This document shows, one piece after another, positions 33,670 to 43,073 of a DNA stretch of 64,000 bases. Position 1 is the first letter of the stretch. Each line of letters opens with the position of its first letter. A program made the translations under genes and the position numbers. Source of the DNA: UBA4744 sp963723165 (GTDB lineage: Bacteria > Actinomycetota > Acidimicrobiia > Spongiisociales > UBA4744); NCBI GenBank assembly GCA_963723165.1, contig CAVRPP010000003.1, positions 1 to 64,000 of the forward strand, given 5' to 3'. The notes under the pieces are model-generated. The model ran no database searches. It was not told the origin of the DNA and saw nothing but the letters and a program-made list of their open reading frames with translations.

Positions 33670-34683
33670 ATGACACGTTACGTGGGTGTGGATCTGCATC
33701 GGCGCCGTTCGGTGATTGTGGTCCTCGATGGGGACGGAACCGAGTTGTGGACGCATCGGATCGATAACAGTCCGGTGGCGTTGGGGTTGGAGATCGAGGA
33801 GGCCGGGCCTGACCCGGAGGTGGTGTTGGAGGCGACGTGGGGTTGGTATTGGGCGGCGGATGTGATTACCCAGGCAGGCGGGAACGTGCATTTGGCGCAC
33901 CCGTTGGGGATTGCGGGGTTTGAGAACCGGCGGGTCAAGAACGACCGGATCGATGCCCGCCTATTGGCGGATCTGTTGCGGATGGGACGGCTACCGGAGG
34001 CGTGGATCGCCCCGGGGTCGGTGCGTGAGCAACGGGAGCTGGTCCGCTATCGCCGTAAACTGTCGCAGTTGCGGGCCGGCCTGAAAGCCCAGGTGCATTC
34101 GGTGTTGGGTAAAGAAGGCTTGCTGCCATCGCTCAACTATCTGTGGGGACCCGGCGGGACCCGGTGGTTGGATGAGACCGACATGGCGGAGGCCTATGAG
34201 ACTCGGGTCCGGTCGCTGCGCCGGCTGATCAAGATCTACGACACGGAGATCACCAAACTTGATGCCCGCATAGCTCAAGAGTTCAAAGGCCACCCCGGCT
34301 ACCAAGCAATCCAAGCCATCCACGGGGTGGGCCCCGTGTTCGGGGCGATCTTCTGCGCCGAGCTGGGTGACGCGACCCGCTTCAAATCGGCCAAACATGT
34401 CTGCTCGTGGGCCGGGTTGACCCCCCGCCACCGCGAGTCGGATGCCAAGGTGCAGCGAGGGTCGATAACCAAACAAGGTTCACCCCTGGTCCGCTGGGCC
34501 GCCATCGAGGCAGTATCAAAGAACCACGGTGACGACCCGATCAAGGACCTCTACCGGCGGGTTGCCGAACGGGGTGGCCGTAACAAAGCCAGAGTGGCAG
34601 CAGCCCGCAAAGTTCTCACGCTTGTCTACTACGGGTTACGTGACCACGAGATCCGGAGCCTCGCTCCGCCCGAGGCAGCGTGA
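33670..34683 (+). CDS. IS110 family transposase
   Basis: 337-residue DEDD transposase/recombinase. The N-terminal RuvC-like domain has the acidic residues in YVGVDLHRR, VVLEATWGWYW and KNDRIDARLLADLLR; the C-terminal transposase_20 domain has GVGPVFGAIFCAELGD, the AGLTPRHRESD block and the serine-bearing TKQGSPLVRWAAIEA. All catalytic positions look intact, so it could be active. ATG 33670 follows GAGGAGG by seven bases. This family uses a structured RNA from its non-coding end to choose target and donor sites. Confidence 0.93.
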   Translation: MTRYVGVDLHRRRSVIVVLDGDGTELWTHRIDNSPVALGLEIEEAGPDPEVVLEATWGWYWAADVITQAGGNVHLAHPLGIAGFENRRVKNDRIDARLLADLLRMGRLPEAWIAPGSVREQRELVRYRRKLSQLRAGLKAQVHSVLGKEGLLPSLNYLWGPGGTRWLDETDMAEAYETRVRSLRRLIKIYDTEITKLDARIAQEFKGHPGYQAIQAIHGVGPVFGAIFCAELGDATRFKSAKHVCSWAGLTPRHRESDAKVQRGSITKQGSPLVRWAAIEAVSKNHGDDPIKDLYRRVAERGGRNKARVAAARKVLTLVYYGLRDHEIRSLAPPEAA

Positions 34684-34800
34684 CTGGCGGACGCGGTCAG
34701 ATGACTGCGAGCTCGAGATCGGCATGGCCCCCCACTGCGGGCGTGGCCGACTTATGTGATTGAGCCCAGCTCTGACCTAGGCCGAACAGCACCATGCCAC

Positions 34801-34821
34801 CCCCCGGAACCGATCCGGGGG
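34801..34821. terminator. GC hairpin downstream of IS110 transposase
   Basis: CCCCCGG-AACCGAT-CCGGGGG, extended by CATGCC...GGCATG-type pairing outside. It may terminate the transposase message or form part of the element's structured RNA. Confidence 0.45.
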
Positions 34822-35314
34822 TGATGGCGGAGGCATGACCATGCACACCCCAGCGTGCTGCACACCGCACTAGCGGACTCGGTGCCGGCCACCGCAACCG
34901 TCAACAACCCAACCACTCCCACGACGGCCTCACCCGCCGCCGACCACCCGCGCCCCCACACCCCCAAATCCACCAAAAAGGCCCTCTTGACAGGCCCCCA
35001 CTCTTCAGGCATGCCGATACCGAGCGGTCTCAGATATGGGCGAATCCGTCTGGGATCTGGTGATCGGAGCGCCACGGCGGCGGCGGCGGGAGAGTGGGCG
35101 GCGCGACTGGGTGTCGTTCGCCAACCCGTGTGCTGTCGTTGCTCTGTGTGCTAGGTCCACTGGACGGGCATGTCGGTCTGCACTGCTCCTCGAAGTGCCT
35201 GACATGGGCGGTAGCGAAAGTTCTCTACATGGCCCAACTCCCAGCTGTTGAACCAGTTTTTGACCAGGATGTGCGTATCCATGGGTCAGAGATGCAGAAG
35301 TGAAAGGGATTGGA
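34822..35314. other. Non-coding stretch after IS110 transposase
   Basis: No convincing gene on either strand. The first half is C-rich with the CTTGACAGGCCCCC motif near 34986 and probably belongs to the IS 3' arm. The second half has unrelated GC-rich sequence with short frames lacking ribosome-binding sites. Confidence 0.4.
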
Positions 35315-35761
35315 TCAGAACTTGATGAATACCCGGTTGTTCCTGACTACCAGCCGCAACAAAAGAAGGAATATGACAGAGACGAATCCACCGATGACCG
35401 TCCCGGAAATGTCTTTCCAGTCGAACACCCCCTTGGGTAGGTAGGGCTGCACGATCTCGTAGAGGATGTAGCCGGCAACCAGGAACCCAATGACGTTAAA
35501 GGCCTTTCTCTTTTGCGAGTTCAGGATCGCCAGCGAAAAGAAAACCTGCACAACGATCCCGCCCAGGTTGCCGACGCTGTCGGCGATCCCGAAATCGTTG
35601 ATGCCGTTCCTGTAGATGTAAGGCCGGTAGATGGACCTGCCAGCCTCGGTCAGGAAAAAGGCGACGACAGCAATCATTGCATAAAGCAGGCGGAACAAGT
35701 CGATGGTCCGGAATGATTCCCGGTCCGTAAAGAAAGGGCCGATGGATCTTGGTCTCGTCAT
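35315..35761 (-). CDS. VanZ-like four-helix membrane protein
   Basis: 148-residue membrane protein with about four helices: LFRLLYAMIAVVAFFLTEAG, GNLGGIVVQVFFSLAIL, AFNVIGFLVAGYILYEIVQ and GTVIGGFVSVIFLLLLRLVV. The block FDWKDISGTVIGG resembles the conserved FDxxDIxxNxxG of VanZ-like proteins. Its codon use is visibly more A/T-rich than that of its neighbours, and it lies alone between two IS110 elements, which suggests transfer. ATG 35761 is preferred to 35839 because the extra 26 residues are atypical. Confidence 0.62.
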   Translation of the reverse strand: MTRPRSIGPFFTDRESFRTIDLFRLLYAMIAVVAFFLTEAGRSIYRPYIYRNGINDFGIADSVGNLGGIVVQVFFSLAILNSQKRKAFNVIGFLVAGYILYEIVQPYLPKGVFDWKDISGTVIGGFVSVIFLLLLRLVVRNNRVFIKF

Positions 35762-36397
35762 GTGATTGATTGGCCAAGTGTTGAATTCAGGTGACCCCCT
35801 TGACCGGGCCATTCTTCTCTGGATATCTTCTGACCGCAACTCATCTCAAACCACCGGCTAGCAGCCGTGCGGGGCACGCGACAGCGGCCGTAGGACCGCG
35901 CGACTACGCGAACCCCGGACACACCCACCGTACGAGCACGAGCAGCCAGCGGGACGAGAAACAATCAACTACTGCGGAACCAGCTCAACGAGCAGCGGCA
36001 CTAGGAGTGCGCTGAGCAGCCACGACCGTCACTCCGGCCGCAGCGCCGTCTCTATGAGGACAGATTGGCCCCGGCGGGATCTGTCCCGCGCCGTCGCACA
36101 TGGTCGCGCTCTCGCCCGTCTCGTCCATAGTTGAGCAGCGACACGATCACAGTCTCAACCTGGTGCTGGCACGAGCCTGGCGCATCCAGAGCCGTTCCAC
36201 GGCAACTTCGGAGTCCGAGTCCTGCGCAGCGCCGCACATATCAACCACGGCCGGGAGCGATATCGAGCACCCACAGGGGAGAGATATCCGGCAATCCCGG
36301 GCGCTCCTACCAGCAAAACCTCTGAGGCTTTATTGGCACTCCTCGATCTCCCAGTCCTCTAGCCGCCACCCAGGGTGGTTGTCTCCCGCAGAGAGTT
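35762..36397. other. 636-bp stretch without recognisable gene
   Basis: Short frames exist on both strands but none has a ribosome-binding site with a family-like protein. It lies between the VanZ-like gene and the left end of the second IS110 element, and may contain eroded fragments. Confidence 0.4.
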
Positions 36398-36444
36398 CGT
36401 CGGCACACAATCGAGACACGCCGCTCGATATGTGCCTGATTGAT

Positions 36445-36654
36445 ACTGGAGGCAGACGTTGCGGTTGTTCCGTAGCGTTTGGGTGGTCCGGCCGGTGGGC
36501 TCTCTAAGTGCCTGCCGCCCGTGTGGGTTGGCCTTCTAACGAGCTGCCTACCGGCCGGTTACCCGACTGTGGTGTGGCTCGAAAGAGGCGAGAGCATATC
36601 AACCCGAATCAGGAGTGCCCACCTCGGTCAACCGTCTAGGAGGAAGGCATTGCC
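36445..36654 (+). ncRNA. Candidate bridge RNA in 5' arm of IS110 element
   Basis: Non-coding DNA directly before an IS110 transposase, where this subgroup encodes its bridge RNA. A 13-pair long-range stem joins 36488-36500 (CCGGCCGGTGGGC) to 36546-36558 (GCCTACCGGCCGG) with one G-U pair; smaller hairpins are possible inside. Position and structure are the only support. Confidence 0.35.
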
Positions 36655-37257
36655 ATGGCCATGATTGGTATCGATCCGCACAAGGCGACCCACACTGCGG
36701 TGGCGGTCGACGACAACGAAGTGGTGCTCGACGAGTTCAAGGTGCGGGCATCAAGAGTCCAGGCGCAAAGGTTACGTGAATGGGCTTCCGGTTTCGGAAA
36801 GCGGGAATGGGCGGTGGAGTCCGCCAACGGTCTTGGCTACCTGGTCGCTCAACAGTTGGTGGCGGCCGGCGAGACCGTGTTCGATGTGCCACCAGTGCTG
36901 GCGTCGCGGGTTCGGGTGTTGGGTTCGGGCCGCTCGCAGAAGAACCATCCGAACGATGCCCGGTCGGTGGCGATCGCCGCGTTGCGTTCGGATCGGCTGG
37001 CCCAAGTCCGTCCTGATGATCACGTCCGAGTGCTACGCCTGTTGGCGAAACGACATCGGGACATGGCCCGGCTGCGGAACAAGCATTGCACCCGGCTGCA
37101 TGCGTTGCTACTCGAGCTCGAACCGGGCGGAATCCGCTCAGAAATCACTGCCGATACAGCGCACCAGGGCAGTGTGCTCGTTCTTGCAGCAGAATTGGTG
37201 ATCGGTGCGGAAAGGTCAGCGGCGCTGAGGAGCCGATTTGGTTGCTGTCCGGCATAG
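36655..37257 (+). pseudogene. IS110 family transposase, N-terminal domain only
   Basis: 200 residues from ATG 36655 behind AGGAGGAAGG. The RuvC-like DEDD domain is complete (MIGIDPHKATH, EWAVESANGLGYLVAQQL, KNHPNDARSVAIAAL). After about residue 165 the sequence (SVLVLAAELVIGAERSAAL) degenerates and stops; the transposase_20 domain with the catalytic Ser is missing. It belongs to a different branch from the transposase at 33670, and is not expected to be active. Confidence 0.85.
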
Positions 37258-37300
37258 AGCCGACAGGTACCGGACCCGGTTTTTCGGGTAGCCTCCCATT

Positions 37301-37669
37301 GTGGAATTCTCAGAGGTGATGGAAGGCATCGCCAGGGTCTTCGAGGCAGTGGGTGTCGGGATCATCGCCCTGGGTGGCCTGTACGCTCTGGTCCGCCCCG
37401 TCGCGGGAAGGGGAGACGACCGCTCCTACTTCGAGGAGGCCCGGCGCCGCTTGGCCCATCCCCTGCTCCTCGGACTTGAGGTTCTAGTAGCTGCCGACAT
37501 CATCTTGACGATCACCGTCGACCCCAGCCTGGAGAGCGTTGCCACCCTGGGAATCCTGGTGCTGATTCGGGTGGTGCTCAGCTTCTCGCTCGACATCGAG
37601 ATCGACGGGATGTTCCCCTGGCGGCGAGCTCAAAGCGAGGGCAGAGCCTCGCCGGGGAGTCCGTCCTAG
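37301..37669 (+). CDS. DUF1622 family membrane protein
   Basis: 122-residue protein with three hydrophobic helices: VGVGIIALGGLYALVRPVA, LLLGLEVLVAADIILTITV and VATLGILVLIRVVLSFSLDIEI. The EARRRLAHPLLLGLEVLVAADII block and the SLDIEIDG end are characteristic of DUF1622, a small membrane family of unknown function. GTG 37301 is the start. It immediately follows the truncated transposase. Confidence 0.87.
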   Translation: MEFSEVMEGIARVFEAVGVGIIALGGLYALVRPVAGRGDDRSYFEEARRRLAHPLLLGLEVLVAADIILTITVDPSLESVATLGILVLIRVVLSFSLDIEIDGMFPWRRAQSEGRASPGSPS

Positions 37670-37883
37670 GACTGAGCCATGCTCGGCGGGACCCGCACGT
37701 ATCACACTGCACCGTCGCTGTTTGGCCGAGATTCGAGACCCGCTCGTGAATCGGCAATCGGCGTGGCTCTGCCGTTATCTGGGAGGGCGCTCCTCGACGC
37801 CGTTGAAGTCACGCATATTCACGGCCAACCAGGCTCTCCAGACCCATTCCGCGGCGTCCGGAAACCGGTGCGACCTCAAGGGG

Positions 37884-38084
37884 TCATTGCAACACTTCGG
37901 CGAGTTTCTGTGATGGTGTCTTCCATCCGAGGGTTTGTCTAGGCCGGTTGTTGAGGGAGTGGGCAGCGGCGTCGAGGTCCTCTTGGGTCAACGCAGCCAT
38001 GTTGGTGCCTTTGGGGAAGTATTGGCGCAGCAGGCCGTTGGTGTTCTGGTCCGAGAATCGTTGCTCTGCGTGGTCTGTCGTCAT
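37884..38084 (-). pseudogene. IS30-family transposase C-terminal fragment
   Basis: About 67 residues: RFSDQNTNGLLRQYFPKGTN and AAHSLNNRPRQTLGWKTPSQ, the unmistakable C-terminal end of IS30-type DDE transposases. The N-terminal three quarters are absent, so this is a scrap left after deletion or insertion of other DNA. Confidence 0.83.
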
Positions 38085-38151
38085 AGGCGGGATTCGCCAG
38101 GTTTGGATTGCGGGTATTGAACGGTGGGTAGCCCATCTGAGCTGATAGGCG

Positions 38152-39579
38152 TCAAGCCGGGCGGGGTTTACCGGTATAGGCCACACCAAGCCTGAACACG
38201 GCCCACAGCACACCGGACACTGCGGTTGCGATCAACGCCAAACCCAAGTCGGGCTGGAACAGTCTTATCGTGCCGAGCGGCGCGCCGAGCAGCCTGCGGC
38301 ACCAGACCAGAGAATGACCCACGCCGCGACAAGCGTGGTGAGCAGCGGGAACCACAGGCTGAACCGGCCGGAAATGCCCGACTTGGCGCGTATCTCGTCA
38401 CGGTGGACACCAAGCCCAGATCATGCTGAGCAGGTAGATGATCGGCAGGAGCACCAGGCCGATGAACAGGGCCTTCTGGGACCATCGGGAGCCCTCGCCG
38501 TCGTAGTCGAGGTCTAGCGCTCTGGCGGTGATGCCGTTGCGGAGCTGGGTCGTTTCCCCAAAGCCGACTCCGCTTCCGCCGTTGACCAGCACGACAACCC
38601 CCTTCTTCTCGGCGGGGACCATCGTCGCGAGCGTCTCGAAACCGGGGGTCGACCCGGAATGCCACACAGTCCCGTTGCCGGAATCCAGATACCAGCCGAA
38701 GCCGTAGAACGGCGACGCCGCGCTGGCCGGGCGCATCATCAGCGCCTTGCCTTCGGCGCTCAGCACATCGTCCTCGCCATTCATCATCATCTGCATGTAG
38801 AGCGCCAGATCGCCGGCGCTCGCGACGATCCCACCTTGCGGAGCCGTTCCGCGGTCGGTCGTGTTCTCGGGCAGCGGTCGTTTGGTGCCGAACCATGGCC
38901 TGTGCCCGGTCGCCATGGATTCATGGATCTCGCCGTCGGCGACGAAGCTGTGCTCCATGCCGACCGGCTCCAGGATGTTGGCTGCGACATAGGCCTGGTA
39001 CTCCTGCCCGCTGACGACTTCGATCAGACGGCCGAGGATCTGGTAGTTCGTGTTCGAGTACTCCCACCGTTCGTCGGGTTCGTAGGCGGGGTTCACCTCT
39101 GCAAGCCCGTCGACCCGGCGCGCAAGCTCGTCCTTCCCGCTGGTGGCGTCCGTATGCGAGGCGTTCCCTTGCAGTGTGGAGAAGCCGCTCGTGTGGCTGA
39201 GCAGCTGCCGGATCGTGATCGCGCCGGCGGGCCGGCCCGAGAAACCGTCAAGATACTGCGAGACCTCGGTGTCCAGGTCGACCTCGCCCGCCTCGACCAG
39301 TTGCATGACGGCCAGCGCCGTGAAGCTCTTGGAGATCGAGCCGGTCAGGAAAGGCGTGTCCGGCGTGACTTCCCTGTCGCCTCCGATCTTGACAACACCG
39401 TGCGCGCCAACCGAGGTGATCTCGCCATCGGCCACGACGGCGTAGGCCAGGCCCGGCACGCCCGACGCGGGCATCTCGCTATCGATGAAGTCCTCTATCG
39501 ATCCCGCAGGTACACCTGCATGCAAGGCGGCACTGAGGCCAAGTGCAAGGACAGCTAGAAATGCGCCGCATCGAATCAA
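38152..39579 (-). CDS. Serine beta-lactamase-like hydrolase with C-terminal membrane helices (frameshifted)
   Basis: Class C beta-lactamase/penicillin-binding-protein-like serine hydrolase, predicted exported. From about TTG 39579 a signal (RCGAFLAVLALGLSAALHAG) leads to the catalytic domain: SISKSF (SxxK nucleophile), YSNTNY (YxN) and WHSGST (KTG-equivalent). Two or more helices follow (LFIGLVLLPIIYLLSMIWAW). The frame is lost near 38400; it continues as HRDEIRAKSGISGRFSLWF and, after a second break near 38310, as IRLFQPDLGLALIATAVSG, ending at 38152 with another helix. The 5' extension to 39891 is an artefact of the open frame. Physiological substrate unknown. Confidence 0.75.
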
Positions 39580-39745
39580 CCTCCCCCTCAAGTGCGAGCG
39601 AACGGTCCTAGAGGACCCTAGCCCGCTCGTTCGGGCACGCTCCTCGCGAACCCCGGCTGCGGTCGACGAGCGCCGGAGTAGTCCGAATACTCCAAACCCA
39701 CCCCGCCGATAACCCTCACAACCCAGCGCATCATAGAGCGCCCTT

Positions 39746-39765
39746 CGACTCGAATAGTCCCCCCG
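39746..39765. repeat. 20-bp repeat, second copy
   Basis: Identical to 32823-32842 (CGACTCGAATAGTCCCCCCG) but without an IS end attached. It sits between the beta-lactamase-like gene and the lipoprotein gene. Confidence 0.6.
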
Positions 39766-39784
39766 ACAGGCCGGTATGGTGTCG

Positions 39785-40726
39785 TCAGCTTCCGCAGCCG
39801 CAGCTGAGCACTTCGACGGGTCCGAGGTCGTCGTTGATGTACTCCCAGGCCTGCAGGAACGCTCCTTCCCAGACTCTCCCGTTGACGACAATCTCCATCT
39901 GCCCGTCGCCGTTCAAGTCGGACACCGCCGCGATTTCGAAGACGGCAAGGTCCTGGAACAGATTGTCGAGGTTGTCGACAATGCTTTCGCCGAGGATGGC
40001 CGTCTGGACCTCCCCTTCGATCACTTTGCGGAGATACACGATGGAGTAGTCGCCAACCTGCGAGGAGATCAGATCGTCGGGGATGGTTGTGGCCGCCACA
40101 ATAACCTCATCGGATCCGTCACCCTCGAGATCGGTGCGGATCACCTGGGTGAGGTTGATGATCGGGATTCCGTCGACCCTCGTCTCCAGGAGTTCAGACG
40201 TGGCCTGGATGTACGCCGGGATCGACAAGCCCAGCATCTCCACCGGATGAGGACGCAGCGCGGCTCCAGTTTGAACGGCCAGCGCGTCGACCTCGAGATA
40301 GTCGCCCGGGATCGGCGGGTCGAACTCAACGCTGATCAGGTCGAGTGGCTCACAGGACGGGCGAGCCTCGCTGCCGGTAGTTGAGATGATCGGTTCGTCG
40401 AGCCGCACCACCTGGTAGGCCTCTCCCCCACTCACCGGCAGGTCGTCGCCGCTTTGCCAATCCCCATCCCACCAGCCCAGCAGGCAGGTGTTCCCTACGG
40501 TCAGAAACGTGTCGGGATCAACGACCGTCGTGGTGGTCGCAGGGAGAGCTGTGGTGGTCGTTGCAGGGGCAGTTGAGGTGACCGCTGCCGTGGTCGCGGG
40601 GGATGAGGTCGTGGTCGGGCCGGTCGACGGGACGGCCGGGTCGGTCGTGCAGGCGGCCAGCATCATCACGGCGGCGGCAAGTGCCACACCGAAACGACGC
40701 TTTGATGCCGGAATTGTCCGTCTCAT
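39785..40726 (-). CDS. Lipoprotein with calcium-binding-type DxDGD repeats
   Basis: 313-residue lipoprotein: signal FGVALAAAVMMLAAC, a long Thr/Ser/Pro linker (about 45 residues), then a globular domain. Near the C-terminus two segments, DLEGDGSDEVIV and DLNGDGQMEIVV, look like FG-GAP/VCBS-type calcium-binding strands of a beta-propeller fragment. Family not otherwise recognised. It is probably anchored outside the membrane. Divergent from the glycoside hydrolase lipoprotein, whose linker has the same composition. Confidence 0.72.
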   Translation of the reverse strand: MRRTIPASKRRFGVALAAAVMMLAACTTDPAVPSTGPTTTSSPATTAAVTSTAPATTTTALPATTTTVVDPDTFLTVGNTCLLGWWDGDWQSGDDLPVSGGEAYQVVRLDEPIISTTGSEARPSCEPLDLISVEFDPPIPGDYLEVDALAVQTGAALRPHPVEMLGLSIPAYIQATSELLETRVDGIPIINLTQVIRTDLEGDGSDEVIVAATTIPDDLISSQVGDYSIVYLRKVIEGEVQTAILGESIVDNLDNLFQDLAVFEIAAVSDLNGDGQMEIVVNGRVWEGAFLQAWEYINDDLGPVEVLSCGCGS

Positions 40727-40826
40727 TGACTCAGCGTAATCGTGCCGCACTTGTCCAGTCCGGGCCTTCTCAACTAGCCGGGGATCCCCGGCGGCGCAGT
40801 AGATGGCCGTCCGCCATACTGATCCG

Positions 40827-42581
40827 ATGCCCGTTCGCCCTGCTCACGTTCTGTTGGCCTTCGCCCTGCTGATGGTCTCAGCCTGCACGTCGCTCCCGTC
40901 AACGGAGACGACCACGACCACCGTTGCCCCTGGCACGACCACGACCGCAGCGCCGGAGACAACCACGTCCACGATTAGCCAACCGCTTCCCGAGCATCGC
41001 ATCCAGGTGCGGGTCGTCGACGGTGTGGGCGAGTTCTACGACACGGCCACCGGGCTACGGTTCGTGCCGCGCGGCATGAATTACAACCGCTTCCTCACCA
41101 GTGCCACCGGTCCGGTCTACGACAGCGTGCTGGCCACCCCTCTCTACGAACCCGCCACCGTCGATGAGGACCTGGCGGCGATGCGATCGATGGGCTTCAA
41201 CGTCGTGCGGATCATGATCGAGACCTGTGGGGTGTACGCCGACGGATGCATCACCGGCCCCGACGGACGACTCAACCCTGCCTACATGGACAACCTGGTC
41301 GACTTCCTCGACCGGGCCAAAGCCGCCGACCTCTTCGTGATGATCGCCTCAAATACCCTGCCGGATGACAGCTACTGGATCCACGAGACCGCCGCTCTGG
41401 TCGATTCGGCCTTCGACAGCGCCAACAATGAGTTCCTGAACCCGGCATCAGTGCCTTTCTACGTTGACTACTGGCAGTCGGTCGTGCAGGCGCTGGTCGA
41501 CCGCAACGCCCCGCTCGACGCCATCTGGGCTTATCAGCTGCGTCAGGAACACCACTTCCACCTGGACTACGCCCCCCTTTCGCTTGCTTCCGGGTTCATC
41601 ACTACCGCCAACGGCGAGACATACGACATGGCCAAACAGGCCGACAAGGACCGCATGATCGACGAAGGCCTCGTGTACTGGGCCGATCTGCTCCGCGACG
41701 CCATACGGGAGATCGACCCGACAGCTCCCGTCACCGTTGGCTTCTTCACACCCAACGCTCCCAATCAAGTGCAGGGACCGGATGAGACCAGGCTTGTGCG
41801 AACTGCCTACTTTTTGCGGAACTCATCGATGGATTTTGTGGATCTCCATCACTACCCCGGCAACGGAGTCGACGACAACGACATCTGGGAGAACTTCGGG
41901 ATCGAGGGGACCGAGGAAATGCCGGTTGTTCTTGGCGAGTTCGGTGGGTACCGGAGCTGGTGGTCCAATGCAGCGCAGGCGGCATCGGCCGTAATGAGCA
42001 TGGAGGTCGACTCTTGTCGCGTCGGTTTCGACGGCTGGCTCGTGTGGGCGTGGCGCGGCGACGAGTCCCGGGATCTGTGGTGGGCCACCGAAGGTGCGAG
42101 CGAAATCGCCCAGGTGGTGTCACCCCGGGAGCGACCGGATCCTTGCGAATACGGGCGCTTCGGATTCATCCGCTTCAACCTCGCCACAGGAGCCACCGTC
42201 ACCGCCTCGAGCGCCATTCCGTCCAATCCCCCTGAGTACGCCATCGACGAAGCGCCGAGCTACTGGAACGCGGTCAATGGAGCGCCCGGATGGATAGAGC
42301 TGGCCCTCTCCGAGCCGGCCGATGTCGAGGAGATACGCCTCGTTGTTGCCCAGTTTCCGGCCGGTCCGAGCCGCCATGAGCTGTGGGTGCAACGTACCGG
42401 CGGTGCATTGGAAATGGTGCATGTCTTCGCCGGCTCGACCGGCGAAGGCGACGTGCTGGTATTCGAGCCTGAGGAGGCCTTGATTGCCGTCGAAAAAGTC
42501 CGAGTCGTTACAACCAGCCTCGGCGATCTAGCGCCCGCCTGGCACGAAGTCGAGCTGCTTACCTCGACCCCGCCCGGCTAA
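40827..42581 (+). CDS. Glycoside hydrolase family 5-like lipoprotein
   Basis: 584-residue exported protein: lipobox signal VLLAFALLMVSAC, a Thr-rich linker, a (beta/alpha)8 cellulase-like domain (residues about 60-440: RFVPRGMNYNRFL, MRSMGFNVVRIMIETCG, VDLHHYPGNG, MPVVLGEFGGYRSWW with the probable nucleophile Glu) and a C-terminal discoidin/F5-8C-like carbohydrate-binding domain (ATGATVTASSAIPSNPPEYA, PGWIELAL, VEEIRLVVAQ). The usual NEP acid/base motif appears as RQEHHF, so the enzyme is at the edge of the family. It probably acts on an external polysaccharide. Confidence 0.8.
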   Translation: MPVRPAHVLLAFALLMVSACTSLPSTETTTTTVAPGTTTTAAPETTTSTISQPLPEHRIQVRVVDGVGEFYDTATGLRFVPRGMNYNRFLTSATGPVYDSVLATPLYEPATVDEDLAAMRSMGFNVVRIMIETCGVYADGCITGPDGRLNPAYMDNLVDFLDRAKAADLFVMIASNTLPDDSYWIHETAALVDSAFDSANNEFLNPASVPFYVDYWQSVVQALVDRNAPLDAIWAYQLRQEHHFHLDYAPLSLASGFITTANGETYDMAKQADKDRMIDEGLVYWADLLRDAIREIDPTAPVTVGFFTPNAPNQVQGPDETRLVRTAYFLRNSSMDFVDLHHYPGNGVDDNDIWENFGIEGTEEMPVVLGEFGGYRSWWSNAAQAASAVMSMEVDSCRVGFDGWLVWAWRGDESRDLWWATEGASEIAQVVSPRERPDPCEYGRFGFIRFNLATGATVTASSAIPSNPPEYAIDEAPSYWNAVNGAPGWIELALSEPADVEEIRLVVAQFPAGPSRHELWVQRTGGALEMVHVFAGSTGEGDVLVFEPEEALIAVEKVRVVTTSLGDLAPAWHEVELLTSTPPG

Positions 42582-42598
42582 CCAACAAAGGTGGACCG

Positions 42599-42901
42599 CT
42601 AACCCCCTTGGCTATCGCGAACAATGGCCATCCGCCGGGCCAGGTCGATCGGAACAGCCCGCAGGTCCAGGGCTACCGCGAACTCAGCATCTTGCTTGAT
42701 GGTGAGGATCACGTCCTCACCACCGCGGCGCAGATGGAACCCGTCGGACTGAGCGCTGATCTGGGCCTCGCCCAGGCTCCAGTCGACGATGGGGATGCCC
42801 TCGGACGAGAGCCGGACTCGCTGTTCCAACAGGTCGATCACCACGCGAACGGGCATCGCAGATTCTTTGGAAGTGCGCATCGAACCATCGAAGGACGCCA
42901 T
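42599..42901 (-). CDS. Conserved hypothetical protein, PH-like small domain
   Basis: 100 residues from ATG 42901, which is preceded by GGAGGTG. Alternating strands (VRVVIDLLEQRVRLSSEG, IPIVDWSLGEAQI, GFHLRRGGEDVILTI) suggest a small all-beta domain, and the C-terminus is helical and basic. It lies tail-to-tail with the glycoside hydrolase gene. No function is assigned. Confidence 0.55.
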   Translation of the reverse strand: MASFDGSMRTSKESAMPVRVVIDLLEQRVRLSSEGIPIVDWSLGEAQISAQSDGFHLRRGGEDVILTIKQDAEFAVALDLRAVPIDLARRMAIVRDSQGG

Positions 42902-43073
42902 CACCACCTCCATGGTCTCAACGCCCCCCTGCCCGACCCCAGGATACCTCGCCGGACGGCTCCTCCACCAGGGGTTTTCACAAGAATGGGCCTGGAGGGG
43001 CTCAGGACAGATTGAAAAAGCCCGGCCCTCCAGTACGATCATTGAACTTACTTAACCGAGGAGTTGAACAGAG

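Larger units (their letters stand above)
33583..35010 (+). mobile_element. IS110-family element with long 3' non-coding region
   Basis: Contains the transposase at 33670-34683. About 90 bases of 5' non-coding DNA carry two hairpins (33593-33612 and 33618-33635); about 330 bases of 3' non-coding DNA hold the hairpin 34801-34821. Related TATGTGAT strings lie near 33578 and 34753. The true ends are not certain; the CTTGACAGGCCCCC near 34986 is a plausible right-end sequence. A short 5' and long 3' non-coding arm would fit the IS1111 subgroup layout. Confidence 0.5.
36398..37257 (+). mobile_element. Truncated IS110-family element
   Basis: Left end matches the solo end at 32841. A long 5' non-coding arm (about 255 bases) precedes a transposase that keeps only its N-terminal domain. 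No right end was found; the next recognisable gene begins at 37301. The layout (long 5' arm) fits the IS110 subgroup proper. Confidence 0.65.

Noticed and set aside
34752..35075. 107-residue minus-strand frame after the IS110 transposase
   Set aside because: No ribosome-binding site, no family features, and it overlaps the IS 3' arm hairpin.
36100..36507. 135-residue plus-strand frame before the second IS110 element
   Set aside because: It runs through the IS left end and has no recognisable protein features.
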